From UBA2773 sp964643985 (lineage in GTDB: Bacteria > Patescibacteriota > Minisyncoccia > Moranbacterales > DUUL01), in the NCBI GenBank assembly GCA_964643985.1, contig CAZXUS010000025.1:1-13449 (forward strand): a stretch of 13,449 bases of DNA, read 5' to 3'. Positions 1 to 4,894 of this stretch are shown piece by piece (within the stretch, counting starts at the first letter, position 1; every line of letters begins with the position of its first letter). The position numbers were made by a program, and so were the translations under genes. Under the pieces are notes generated by a model, which saw only the letters and a program-made list of their open reading frames with translations, had not been told where the DNA came from and made no database searches.

Positions 1-47
1 TAACAAGGCATCCGTAGCGGAAGCTGTGGATGGATCACCTCCTTTCT
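1..47 (+). rRNA. rrs: 16S ribosomal RNA, 3' end (partial)
   Basis: These are the last bases of the small-subunit rRNA; the rest lies upstream of the window. The conserved helix-45 region and tail are visible, including GGATCACCTCC with the anti-Shine-Dalgarno at 36-42. The exact mature 3' end (about 43-47) cannot be fixed from sequence alone. The anti-Shine-Dalgarno matches the AGGAGG sites before the genes at 2270, 8368 and 9011. No tRNA or 23S gene follows within the window. Confidence 0.95.
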
Positions 48-334
48 AGGGAGATAATCGATGAATTCGAGAGACTTATTCGCTAAGTGAACCTACTCTG
101 TAGGGCACTGAATGAGTTGAATTTATCCGACGGTCTAAACTCAAGTTTACTTGAGTGCAAGTCAAGGGTTTAATAGAACCTAGCTCTAGTCGCAAGACGA
201 AAGCAAATCTATAGCCATATGGTTTGAGTACCAATATGCTGGTTTTTGTCCAGATTCGTCTGGGCAGGACTAACCGCAAAAGAGTTTGATGAAAATATAT
301 TTTTGTCATTCTAAATCTTGTATCTATTCAGTTT
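48..334 (+). ncRNA. structured spacer/tail RNA downstream of 16S (copy 1)
   Basis: This non-coding stretch joins the 16S 3' end to a terminator. It has no tRNA-like fold and no credible ORF. Visible hairpins are ACTCAAG/CTTGAGT with loop TTTA (about 139-156), GUC-GCAA-GAC (about 189-198), a longer helix at 213-240 with loop UGAG, and GTCCAGA/TCTGGGC with loop TTCG at 248-265. The 3' part (201-334) recurs at 1972-2106, and both ends recur in the interrupted copy at 2954-3270. It is probably the processed trailer of a 16S-only transcript. I do not recognise it as tmRNA, RNase P RNA, SRP RNA or 5S. Confidence 0.6.
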
Positions 335-338
335 AAAT

Positions 339-364
339 AAAAACGCCAGAAATGGCGTTTTTGT
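339..364 (+). terminator. intrinsic terminator after the 16S spacer
   Basis: A 10-bp stem (AAAAACGCCA / TGGCGTTTTT) closes on a GAAA tetraloop and runs into a T-rich tract. It should end the 16S transcript about 290 nt past the rRNA. Its 30-nt sequence (339-368) recurs exactly at 6551-6580 behind the caspase-like gene. Confidence 0.85.
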
Positions 365-372
365 TGTGTTTA

Positions 373-381
373 TGCTATAAT
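373..381 (+). promoter_or_regulatory. extended -10 promoter for the HEPN-like gene
   Basis: TGCTATAAT matches the extended -10 consensus TGnTATAAT exactly. It lies directly after the terminator and about 30 bp upstream of the start codon at 411. No good -35 box is seen, which is compatible with extended -10 promoters. The implied leader is about 22 nt, A-rich and without a Shine-Dalgarno. Confidence 0.55.
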
Positions 382-410
382 AAAATACTTTATTAACTGG
401 AAATAAAAAA

Positions 411-1184
411 ATGACAAATTTAGAAATTGAAACTTTAAAAAAAAGAATAAATGACCTGGAAGAGTTCCTAAACAGTACTTCTTTTTATAGAAACGGTATA
501 TTTGATTGGATTGCGGAATGTGTTGCCTTGTTTTCTGAATTCGAGATGAATAATGAAGTTATCTCAGGTTTTATGAAAACTTTTGATTGCAATGATAATT
601 TTGCTCTTTCTATTGGACCTTTTAAATATAGTAATAAAAATCGTGCTTATGTATTATTTAATTCTTTTGGTACTAAGAATTTAGAGAAAGATTATTATAT
701 TAGAATTGCATTTGTTTCTGCTAGAGCTATTTTAAGAAAAGAACATGCAAGGAAAAAAATAGTGCCCTATTTCTTAGTAGAACTTTTATCTGAAAGTATA
801 AAATATTCAAATATTCATTCTTCGTTGGAATTGATTGAAAAAAACTATTCAGAGAGAAGTGCAGATAGTCTACTTAAAAATTCAATAGTATTATTGGAAT
901 CTATTTTAAATTTAGAAGAAACCTTGAGAGAAGAAAAATTAGCTCTTAAATTGGAAAAATTAATGGGAAATAAAAAATTAAGAGAAAAGTTTGGAGCTAG
1001 TCGCGATATTATTAAAGCTTTAAACAATTCAAGAGTTGTCAGGAATATTGAAGTTTCTCACAAAGATTTACCTTTGGAATATGATATCCCGTTTTTGGTA
1101 GTCTCTGGTTTCGCATATTTAGTAATTTTATTTTTAGAAATAGTCATTTCTACTGGTGATTTAATAGAGATTAAATCAACTTGA
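411..1184 (+). CDS. HEPN/Abi-C-like protein, putative defence-type RNase
   Basis: The 257-residue protein starts with a short coiled coil (about 1-20) and has a middle region I do not recognise. The helical C-terminal half (about 120-250) ends in RNIEVSH at residues 211-217. This is an R-N-x4-H arrangement of the kind found in HEPN ribonucleases and in the C-terminal domain of abortive-infection proteins, preceded by a run of leucine-rich helices as in those folds. A hydrophobic helix (about 228-247) follows; it is more likely the last HEPN helix than a membrane anchor. The gene has its own extended -10 promoter and no Shine-Dalgarno, and stands alone between the 16S terminator and an integrase remnant. 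If the assignment holds, it would cleave cellular RNA during phage or stress responses. The gene call is safe; the HEPN assignment rests on one motif and helix pattern. Confidence 0.55.
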   Translation: MTNLEIETLKKRINDLEEFLNSTSFYRNGIFDWIAECVALFSEFEMNNEVISGFMKTFDCNDNFALSIGPFKYSNKNRAYVLFNSFGTKNLEKDYYIRIAFVSARAILRKEHARKKIVPYFLVELLSESIKYSNIHSSLELIEKNYSERSADSLLKNSIVLLESILNLEETLREEKLALKLEKLMGNKKLREKFGASRDIIKALNNSRVVRNIEVSHKDLPLEYDIPFLVVSGFAYLVILFLEIVISTGDLIEIKST

Positions 1185-1208
1185 CTTGCACTGACACGAA
1201 GCTAATCT

Positions 1209-1508
1209 GTGAGTGTCATGAAAACAAGCAATAAACTAACAATTCAAAGCGTTTTCGAAGAATATCTAATGTGGCTTCAAGTCGAAAGAAGATTCGCTGA
1301 CAGTTCTATAGTTAGTTACCGTTCAAGATTAAAATGTTTTATTAGAGATGTTGGGGATATTCAGATAGATGAATTTACAATGGCAGATATTTTTAAGCTA
1401 AAAAAATTTTATTTAGGGTCTTTTATGTTTCAATTTCTTGGTAGGATTCTAAGGGAAATCGCTGACCGTTGGACCAATCGTTGGTCATTAGAAAGGCTCT
1501 TTTATTAA
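1209..1508 (+). pseudogene. truncated tyrosine recombinase, N-terminal fragment (copy A)
   Basis: The reading frame begins GTG AGT GTC ATG and encodes about 70 residues resembling the SAM-like core-binding domain of XerC/XerD and phage integrases: a predicted helix with EYLMWLQVERRF, then SSIVSYRSRLKCFIRDVG, then DIQIDEFTMADI. Full-length members are about 290-350 residues and carry an R...HxxR...Y catalytic domain, which is absent here. Integrase-like sequence appears to stop near 1420; the rest of the frame overlaps the 3' end of the opposing Nudix gene. A second, more decayed copy with the same upstream bases lies at 4639-4739. I read this as a remnant of a lost integrative element; an independent short protein is less likely. 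Confidence 0.7.
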
Positions 1509-1899
1509 CAAAAAAAGCTTCTTTTAGAGAACAAATTTGCTTCTTATCGAACCATTTAAATTCAAGGATACATTCTTTTAATTCTTTTTGTTTTTTGTTT
1601 GAGGATAAAGTTGGTTTTCCTTCTTTGATTGTGGCAATGAAAGTTATTTGAATTCTATTTTTGTCTGCTTTTTGAGAAAAATAAATAGCTAAGATATAAT
1701 TCAAGTTTATTTTAACTCCTATTTCTTCCAAGCATTCTCTTTTGGCTGTTTCAAGAAGACTAGAATCAGCTTTCTCGTAAGAACCTTTTATTAAATTCCA
1801 AAGAGGCTTTTCTTTCTTTTGAAGTTTTTCTTTGATTAGTAAAATTTTTGAAGAATCTTCATTTTCTATTATTATTCCTACTTTTAATTTAGTATTCAT
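1423..1899 (-). CDS. Nudix family hydrolase
   Basis: The 158-residue protein (start at 1899) has the Nudix fold signature. The box begins at Gly39 and includes the metal-binding RECLEE at 54-59 followed by IGV. The glutamate usual six residues after the first glycine is an aspartate here, and the loop before RE is one residue longer than the classic G-x5-E-x7-REUxEE spacing. Such enzymes hydrolyse nucleoside diphosphates linked to another group (X); the substrate cannot be read from sequence. An upstream ATG at 1989 would add 30 residues, but a good promoter at 1927-1955 lies inside that extension, so 1899 is preferred. There is no Shine-Dalgarno. The 3' end collides with the integrase fragment, so the C-terminus may be trimmed or altered. 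Confidence 0.85.
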   Translation of the reverse strand: MNTKLKVGIIIENEDSSKILLIKEKLQKKEKPLWNLIKGSYEKADSSLLETAKRECLEEIGVKINLNYILAIYFSQKADKNRIQITFIATIKEGKPTLSSNKKQKELKECILEFKWFDKKQICSLKEAFFVNKRAFLMTNDWSNGQRFPLESYQEIET

Positions 1900-1926
1900 G
1901 ACAAAGTTGATTATTGATTTAAATTG

Positions 1927-1955
1927 ATTATAATTAAAAACTAGCTTTTTGACAA
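1927..1955 (-). promoter_or_regulatory. sigma-70-type promoter of the Nudix gene
   Basis: On the minus strand TTGTCA (1955-1950) and a perfect TATAAT (1932-1927) are separated by 17 bp. The predicted start is about 20 nt before the ATG at 1899. This box decides the start codon choice for the Nudix gene. Confidence 0.65.
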
Positions 1956-1971
1956 ATTTTGAAAGAAATAA

Positions 1972-2106
1972 AAGCAAATCTATAGTCATAGAGTATGAGT
2001 ACTTATATGCTGGTTTTTGTCCAAGTTTACTTGGGCAGGACTAACCGCAAAAGGTTTTGATAGAAATATATTTTTTATCATTCTATATCTTGTATCTATT
2101 TAGTTT
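1972..2106 (+). repeat. second copy of the 16S spacer 3' part
   Basis: This stretch aligns along its whole length with 201-334 and shares long blocks such as TATGCTGGTTTTTGTCCA and GGACTAACCGCAAAAG. Differences fall largely in stems and are compensated: GTCCAGA/TCTGGGC becomes GTCCAAG/CTTGGGC (2019-2036), and GGTT-TGAG-TACC becomes AGTA-TGAG-TACT (1992-2003). Conservation of pairing suggests the RNA fold matters or mattered. Like copy 1, it is followed by a GNRA-loop terminator. Confidence 0.8.
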
Positions 2107-2113
2107 AAAGCTT

Positions 2114-2137
2114 AACCACCTGAGAGGGTGGTTTTGT
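2114..2137 (+). terminator. intrinsic terminator behind spacer copy 2
   Basis: The 8-bp stem AACCACCT / GGGTGGTT has a GAGA loop and is followed by T-rich sequence. A homologous terminator with compensated stem changes and a GAAA loop follows spacer copy 3 at 3442-3466. Confidence 0.8.
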
Positions 2138-2176
2138 GTTAAATTAACCTTAGAAGTAGAAGGTAGGTATTTGGGG

Positions 2177-2205
2177 TTGACAAAATTATGATTTAGGTGC
2201 ATACT
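2177..2205 (+). promoter_or_regulatory. sigma-70 promoter for the gene at 2270
   Basis: A perfect -35 box TTGACA (2177-2182) is spaced 17 bp from CATACT (2200-2205). The leader of about 58 nt contains the palindrome GGCACATGTGCC (2243-2254), just before the ribosome-binding site AAGGAGG (2258-2264, 5 nt before ATG). Confidence 0.65.
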
Positions 2206-2269
2206 TAGGGAAGTTCATTGTAATTAAACAACGACCTAAAAAGGCACATGTGCCAAAAAGGAGGAAGAC

Positions 2270-2830
2270 ATGTCTTCTTATACTGAAGGACAAATTCATC
2301 AACTGGCGGATGCACTCGAGGCGGCAAAATTCACACCCGATAACGTAACCAAACTCGGTCAATTCAGCAACCTCTCTAATCTTCGGGGTCTCTTTAATGG
2401 GACTTATGAACTCAGGCAGATTAAATATATTATCAATTGTGATGTTAGCCCTTTCTGTCCTGATGGATGGAAAATAGCGGAGCATTGTCAGGGAGGAGCA
2501 CTTGTGTGGGATATTTCTAAAATTCAGTTCTATCACTTCAAAAAGCAAGAAGATAGATGTCGGTATGAGGGTCACAAACTTCGTAAGAGGCTGGAAGGTG
2601 AGCCAGTTCTCAATGCTAATGTGCTAGAGTATCTTTTGGAGAATCCGCACTTTATTCCTGTGGAATGGAAAAGTAGACACGTATTTTTTTGGGGAACCAT
2701 TTATAAAGATTGCGACGGTTACCTTGTTGTTCGTTTCCTTTCTTGGTGTGGCGATGGGTGGGACTGGAATTGCCGTTGGCTCTACGATGATTTCAGTAAC
2801 GAATCTCTTGCTGTTTTGCTCGTAAGTTGA
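2270..2830 (+). CDS. hypothetical protein of CPR type, 186 aa
   Basis: I do not know a function. The sequence resembles, from memory, a family of hypothetical proteins common in Parcubacteria genomes, with an N-terminal region in which TPDNVTKLGQF is recognisable, a middle GHKLRKRLEG...VLNANVLEYLLENP segment, and a Trp/Tyr-rich end (FFWGTIY near residue 139; WCGDGWDWNCRWLYDDF near residues 159-175). There is no signal peptide or membrane helix, and the fold looks cytoplasmic and mixed alpha/beta. The gene has a strong promoter, a near-consensus Shine-Dalgarno and two tandem hairpin terminators, so it is a well-expressed single-gene unit. Its richer Shine-Dalgarno and higher GC than the flanking genes match the genes at 8368 and 9011. 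Confidence 0.85.
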   Translation: MSSYTEGQIHQLADALEAAKFTPDNVTKLGQFSNLSNLRGLFNGTYELRQIKYIINCDVSPFCPDGWKIAEHCQGGALVWDISKIQFYHFKKQEDRCRYEGHKLRKRLEGEPVLNANVLEYLLENPHFIPVEWKSRHVFFWGTIYKDCDGYLVVRFLSWCGDGWDWNCRWLYDDFSNESLAVLLVS

Positions 2831-2848
2831 GCTTGGATTTTAAATCTT

Positions 2849-2890
2849 AAATTTTCTTGGACCTTTGGAATTTAGTCCTTGAAAATTTTT
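2849..2890 (+). terminator. first hairpin terminator after the 2270 gene
   Basis: AAATTTTC/GAAAATTT and GGAC/GTCC pair around a 2x2 U-U internal loop with a 12-nt loop, and a short T run ends the element. It is a weaker terminator than the next one. Confidence 0.5.
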
Positions 2891-2903
2891 AAAAGGAGTA
2901 ATA

Positions 2904-2940
2904 AAAAAGCTTTCTGGAAAATATTTCTGGAGAGCTTTTT
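2904..2940 (+). terminator. strong intrinsic terminator of the 2270 gene
   Basis: A 14-bp stem with several G-U pairs (AAAAAGCTTTCTGG paired with CTGGAGAGCTTTTT) closes an A/T-only loop and ends in a T tract. Its design, with G-U in the upper stem and an AAATAT-like loop, resembles the terminator at 8891-8929. Confidence 0.85.
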
Positions 2941-2953
2941 AAATTAAATTTTT

Positions 2954-2992
2954 TTTCTAGGGAGATAATCAATAAATTCGAGAGGCTTATTT
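2954..2992 (+). repeat. third copy of the 16S spacer, 5' part
   Basis: This matches bases 43-80 from the last nucleotides of 16S onward (TTTCTAGGGAGATAATC, then AATTCGAGAG), with a few substitutions. Similarity begins at the rRNA 3' boundary and ends where the foldback element starts near 2995. Its partner, the spacer 3' end, resumes at 3204. Confidence 0.8.
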
Positions 2993-2994
2993 TA

Positions 2995-3176
2995 GAAACT
3001 GTTCCCAAATACTCTTTCTACTGCAAATTTATAATTTCGATTAAATTTTCCAAAAATTTTTTTACATTGGCTACGGTCAGTGCGTCAAAAATTACCTACC
3101 TATCGGCAGGCAGGTTTGAAAAATTTATTCTGAAATTCTAATTTTTCACAACAAAAACGTTTTTGCGAGCAGTTCC
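2995..3176. mobile_element. foldback (MITE-like) element A, 182 bp
   Basis: The ends are imperfect inverted repeats: GAAACTGTTCCCAAATAC at the left and the reverse complement of GGAACTGCTCGCAAAAAC at the right (14 of 18 identical). The two halves fold on each other around CATTGGC-TACG-GTCAGTG at 3065-3082. The left arm is 77 nt and the right arm 101 nt; subtracting a nested 22-24-nt insert makes them equal. The element is homologous to 3273-3435. It encodes no protein, so any movement would need an enzyme acting in trans. It sits inside the third spacer copy. Confidence 0.65.
3094..3115. repeat. GC-rich palindromic insert nested in element A
   Basis: A 22-bp imperfect palindrome, beginning ACCTACCT and ending AGGCAGGT, is far more GC-rich than its surroundings. 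The homologous foldback element at 3273-3435 lacks it. Short palindromes of this CCTGCCTGCC type are, from memory, common in Parcubacteria genomes. Confidence 0.6.
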
Positions 3177-3203
3177 TGTGAGGTATTATTTATTTAATAC
3201 CCC

Positions 3204-3270
3204 GGACTAACCGCAAAAGAGTTTGATGAAATATATTTTTGTCATTCTAAATCTTGTATCTATTTAGTTT
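3204..3270 (+). repeat. third copy of the 16S spacer, 3' part
   Basis: This is nearly identical to 267-334 (GGACTAACCGCAAAAGAG...TTGTCATTCTAAATCTTG). The segment before it (about 3182-3203) holds a different hairpin, GGTATTA/TAATACC, in place of the GTCC hairpin of copies 1 and 2. It is followed by foldback element B and then by the shared terminator. Confidence 0.8.
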
Positions 3271-3272
3271 TT

Positions 3273-3435
3273 GGGAATCATTATCAATCACCTTTTTTAC
3301 TGCAATTTTCCAATTTTGGTTAAATTATTAAAAAATTTTTTCACATTAACTTTGGTTAGTGTTTCAAAAATTGTTTTAAAAATTTATCTTAAAATTGATA
3401 AATTTCGTAACAAAATTGTGATTGGAAATAATCCC
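3273..3435. mobile_element. foldback (MITE-like) element B, 163 bp
   Basis: The whole element is one long imperfect palindrome centred on ACATTAAC-TTTG-GTTAGTGT (3343-3362). The left arm and the reverse complement of the right arm align from GGGAATCATTATCAATCAC / GGGATTATTTCCAATCAC to the centre. It separates TTTAGTTT from GCTTAACCAC, which are nearly adjacent in spacer copy 2 (2099-2118), giving an empty/filled site pair. Central stem changes relative to element A are compensatory (TTAAC/GTTAG versus TTGGC/GTCAG). No transposase is encoded. Confidence 0.7.
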
Positions 3436-3441
3436 TTGCTT

Positions 3442-3466
3442 AACCACTCGAAAGGGTGGTTTTTTT
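3442..3466 (+). terminator. intrinsic terminator behind spacer copy 3
   Basis: The stem AACCACTC / GGGTGGTT has a GAAA loop and a run of T. It is homologous to 2114-2137, with stem pairing retained. Confidence 0.8.
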
Positions 3467-3493
3467 GTGGGTTGATTTAAAAAAGTCCTTACA

Positions 3494-3519
3494 TATGTCC
3501 TTACATATGTAAGGACATA
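3494..3519. promoter_or_regulatory. 26-bp perfect palindrome, possible operator
   Basis: Arms TATGTCCTTACAT / ATGTAAGGACATA meet with no spacer. An additional direct half-site, GTCCTTACATA, lies just upstream (3485-3495). A palindrome plus an extra half-site suits a dimeric regulator that binds cooperatively, but it could also be a mobile-element scar. It lies about 165 bp before the start at 3683. Confidence 0.5.
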
Positions 3520-3644
3520 GATTTTTATTTTAATAAAATAGCAAACTGCTTGGCAGGGTGGTTTCTGCTGAATGGTTTTGTGGAAAAGGTATTTTATATT
3601 TTATTACTTTACTTCATTGGTTTGTTTGCTTAAGGAAAATTTAG

Positions 3645-3653
3645 TGATATAGT
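3645..3653 (+). promoter_or_regulatory. extended -10 promoter for the 3683 gene
   Basis: TGATATAGT fits TGnTATAnT. A poor -35 (TTTGCT at 3625-3630) sits 17 bp upstream. The leader is about 23 nt and A-rich, with no Shine-Dalgarno. Confidence 0.45.
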
Positions 3654-3682
3654 GAGTTTACTTATAAACTAATCAAAAAAAA

Positions 3683-4519
3683 ATGAAAAAAACAATTATT
3701 ACGTCGTTGGTTCTCACCGGCGTTTTAGCATTGGCGACATCAGTGGTATTTGCTAATAAGGATGAAGACAAATCAAATGGCAATAGTTCTTCAAAATCAA
3801 AAAGTGAGAAAGTCAAAGAATTGAAAGATTTTGAAAAACCAACCAAGGAAAAGACTAATGCATCGATTTACAAAGAAAAAATTGATGAAGTTTCAACTGA
3901 ATTGAAAGAAACAGCAGAAGAAGAAAAGATCAAAGGAGAGCAAAAAAGAGAAGAAAAGACAGTTGAAAAAAAGGTAAATAATCCTGATGTTGGGGAGCAG
4001 AAAAGCAAAAAAGTGAAAACCAGAGAGGAAATTGCTGGAGAACTTGAAGATGTTGCAAAAGATGCGGAGGAAATAGGAGATGAAACAGTCGAGGCAATTA
4101 AGAAAGTTGAAAAGCAGAACAAATTAAAAAAAATGCTCGTCGGAACCGATTATAAAAATTTAGGACAGCTTCGAAGTAGTTTAGTCCACAATAGAAATCA
4201 AATCAGAAAACTTACGGCGCTGGCTGAAAGTATTACAGATGAAGAAACTAAGACTGCAATTCAGGAGCAGTTGATTACTATGATGCAGGAAAGAGAAAGA
4301 ATCAAAACCGTGATTTCTGATAACGAGGAAGGCTTTAGCCTTTTAGGCTGGGTTTTCAGACTTATGAATGGTTATCCAAAAGACTCTATTGATGAGCAAG
4401 AAGAGGCTGATTTAGAAGATGAGGTGTTTGGAGTTTTAAACGAGGAAATCGAAGATGTCGACGAAGATGAAGTGATTGAAAATGAACAGGATGAGCTAGA
4501 TGTTATAGAGGGGGCATAG
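3683..4519 (+). CDS. secreted, highly charged helical (coiled-coil) protein
   Basis: The 278-residue protein has a clear signal peptide: MKK, a hydrophobic stretch to residue 23 and an expected cut after VFA (Ala24). The mature protein opens with a Ser/Lys/Asp/Asn-rich linker (25-50). It continues as long Lys/Glu-rich helices (about 50-212) with coiled-coil character, then GFSLLGWVFRLMNGYP at 217-232, and an extremely acidic tail. Proteins with this order are common in Parcubacteria as surface or periplasmic hypotheticals; no enzyme motif is seen. The gene has its own promoter and terminator. It is the first of two secreted proteins here, separated from the caspase-like gene by an integrase remnant. 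The function is unknown; a structural or cell-surface role is a guess. Confidence 0.8.
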   Translation: MKKTIITSLVLTGVLALATSVVFANKDEDKSNGNSSSKSKSEKVKELKDFEKPTKEKTNASIYKEKIDEVSTELKETAEEEKIKGEQKREEKTVEKKVNNPDVGEQKSKKVKTREEIAGELEDVAKDAEEIGDETVEAIKKVEKQNKLKKMLVGTDYKNLGQLRSSLVHNRNQIRKLTALAESITDEETKTAIQEQLITMMQERERIKTVISDNEEGFSLLGWVFRLMNGYPKDSIDEQEEADLEDEVFGVLNEEIEDVDEDEVIENEQDELDVIEGA

Positions 4520-4566
4520 AAGAAGATAATGACAAAAAATTAGTAAAGTTATCGTTATTTCGATAT

Positions 4567-4597
4567 AAAAAAGAGCTTTTTTATAAAGTTCTTTTTT
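4567..4597 (+). terminator. intrinsic terminator of the 3683 gene
   Basis: A 13-bp stem AAAAAAGAGCTTT / AAAGTTCTTTTTT with one G-T pair and a 5-nt loop ends in a T tract, about 45 nt after the stop. Confidence 0.8.
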
Positions 4598-4638
4598 ATT
4601 TAAAGTTATTCACAGTTTTGTTTTGATTTTCTTTAATA

Positions 4639-4740
4639 AGAAGCTAGTATGTGAGTGTTATGAAAACAAGTAGTAAATGAATAACCCGAGGTGTTTCTGA
4701 GGAATATCTAATGTGGCTTAAGATTAAAAGGAGATTTGGT
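4639..4740 (+). pseudogene. degenerate integrase N-terminus (copy B)
   Basis: This aligns base by base with about 1198-1297. Shared blocks are GAAGCTA, TGTGAGTGT, ATGAAAACAAG and GAATATCTAATGTGGCTT, so both the start region and upstream bases are conserved. The equivalent of the start ATG is at 4660, but the seventh codon is TGA where copy A has CTA, and the frame is otherwise damaged. Similarity ends near GGAGATTTGG. It is a fossil of the same integrative element family as the fragment at 1209, with no surviving coding function. Confidence 0.75.
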
Positions 4741-4840
4741 GGAAAATAAAAATGTGGTATAGTAAAAAAACTTATGGTAAATACAAAAATAAAAAAAATA
4801 TTTTTTAAAATAATAATTAATAATAAAATAAAATAAAGTA

Positions 4841-4849
4841 TGCTATAAA
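4841..4849 (+). promoter_or_regulatory. extended -10 promoter for the caspase-like gene
   Basis: TGCTATAAA fits TGnTATAAT with one mismatch and shares TATGCTATAA with the promoter at 373. The leader is about 40 nt, very AT-rich and without a Shine-Dalgarno. Confidence 0.5.
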
Positions 4850-4894
4850 AAGTTTGTTTTCTAGAAATATTTAAATAATAATTAAAAACAAAAA

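Noticed and set aside
76..309. 77-residue minus-strand reading frame over the 16S spacer
   Set aside because: It lies across structured spacer RNA and has no promoter, ribosome site or recognisable sequence.
48..334. Spacer as tmRNA, RNase P RNA or a tRNA-bearing ITS
   Set aside because: No tmRNA tag or tRNA-like ends, no RNase P core motifs and no cloverleaf are present.
154..1192. 13-nt inverted match between the spacer (154-166) and the integrase fragment 5' flank (1180-1192)
   Set aside because: An exact 13-mer match is expected by chance at least once in an AT-rich 13-kb window; no further similarity extends from it.
1900..1989. 30-residue N-terminal extension of the Nudix protein
   Set aside because: A sigma-70-type promoter at 1927-1955 lies inside it and the upstream ATG overlaps the spacer repeat; the Nudix fold starts naturally at 1899.
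3271..3480. 69-residue plus-strand reading frame
   Set aside because: It is the translation of foldback element B and its terminator; it has no ribosome site and its composition follows the palindrome.
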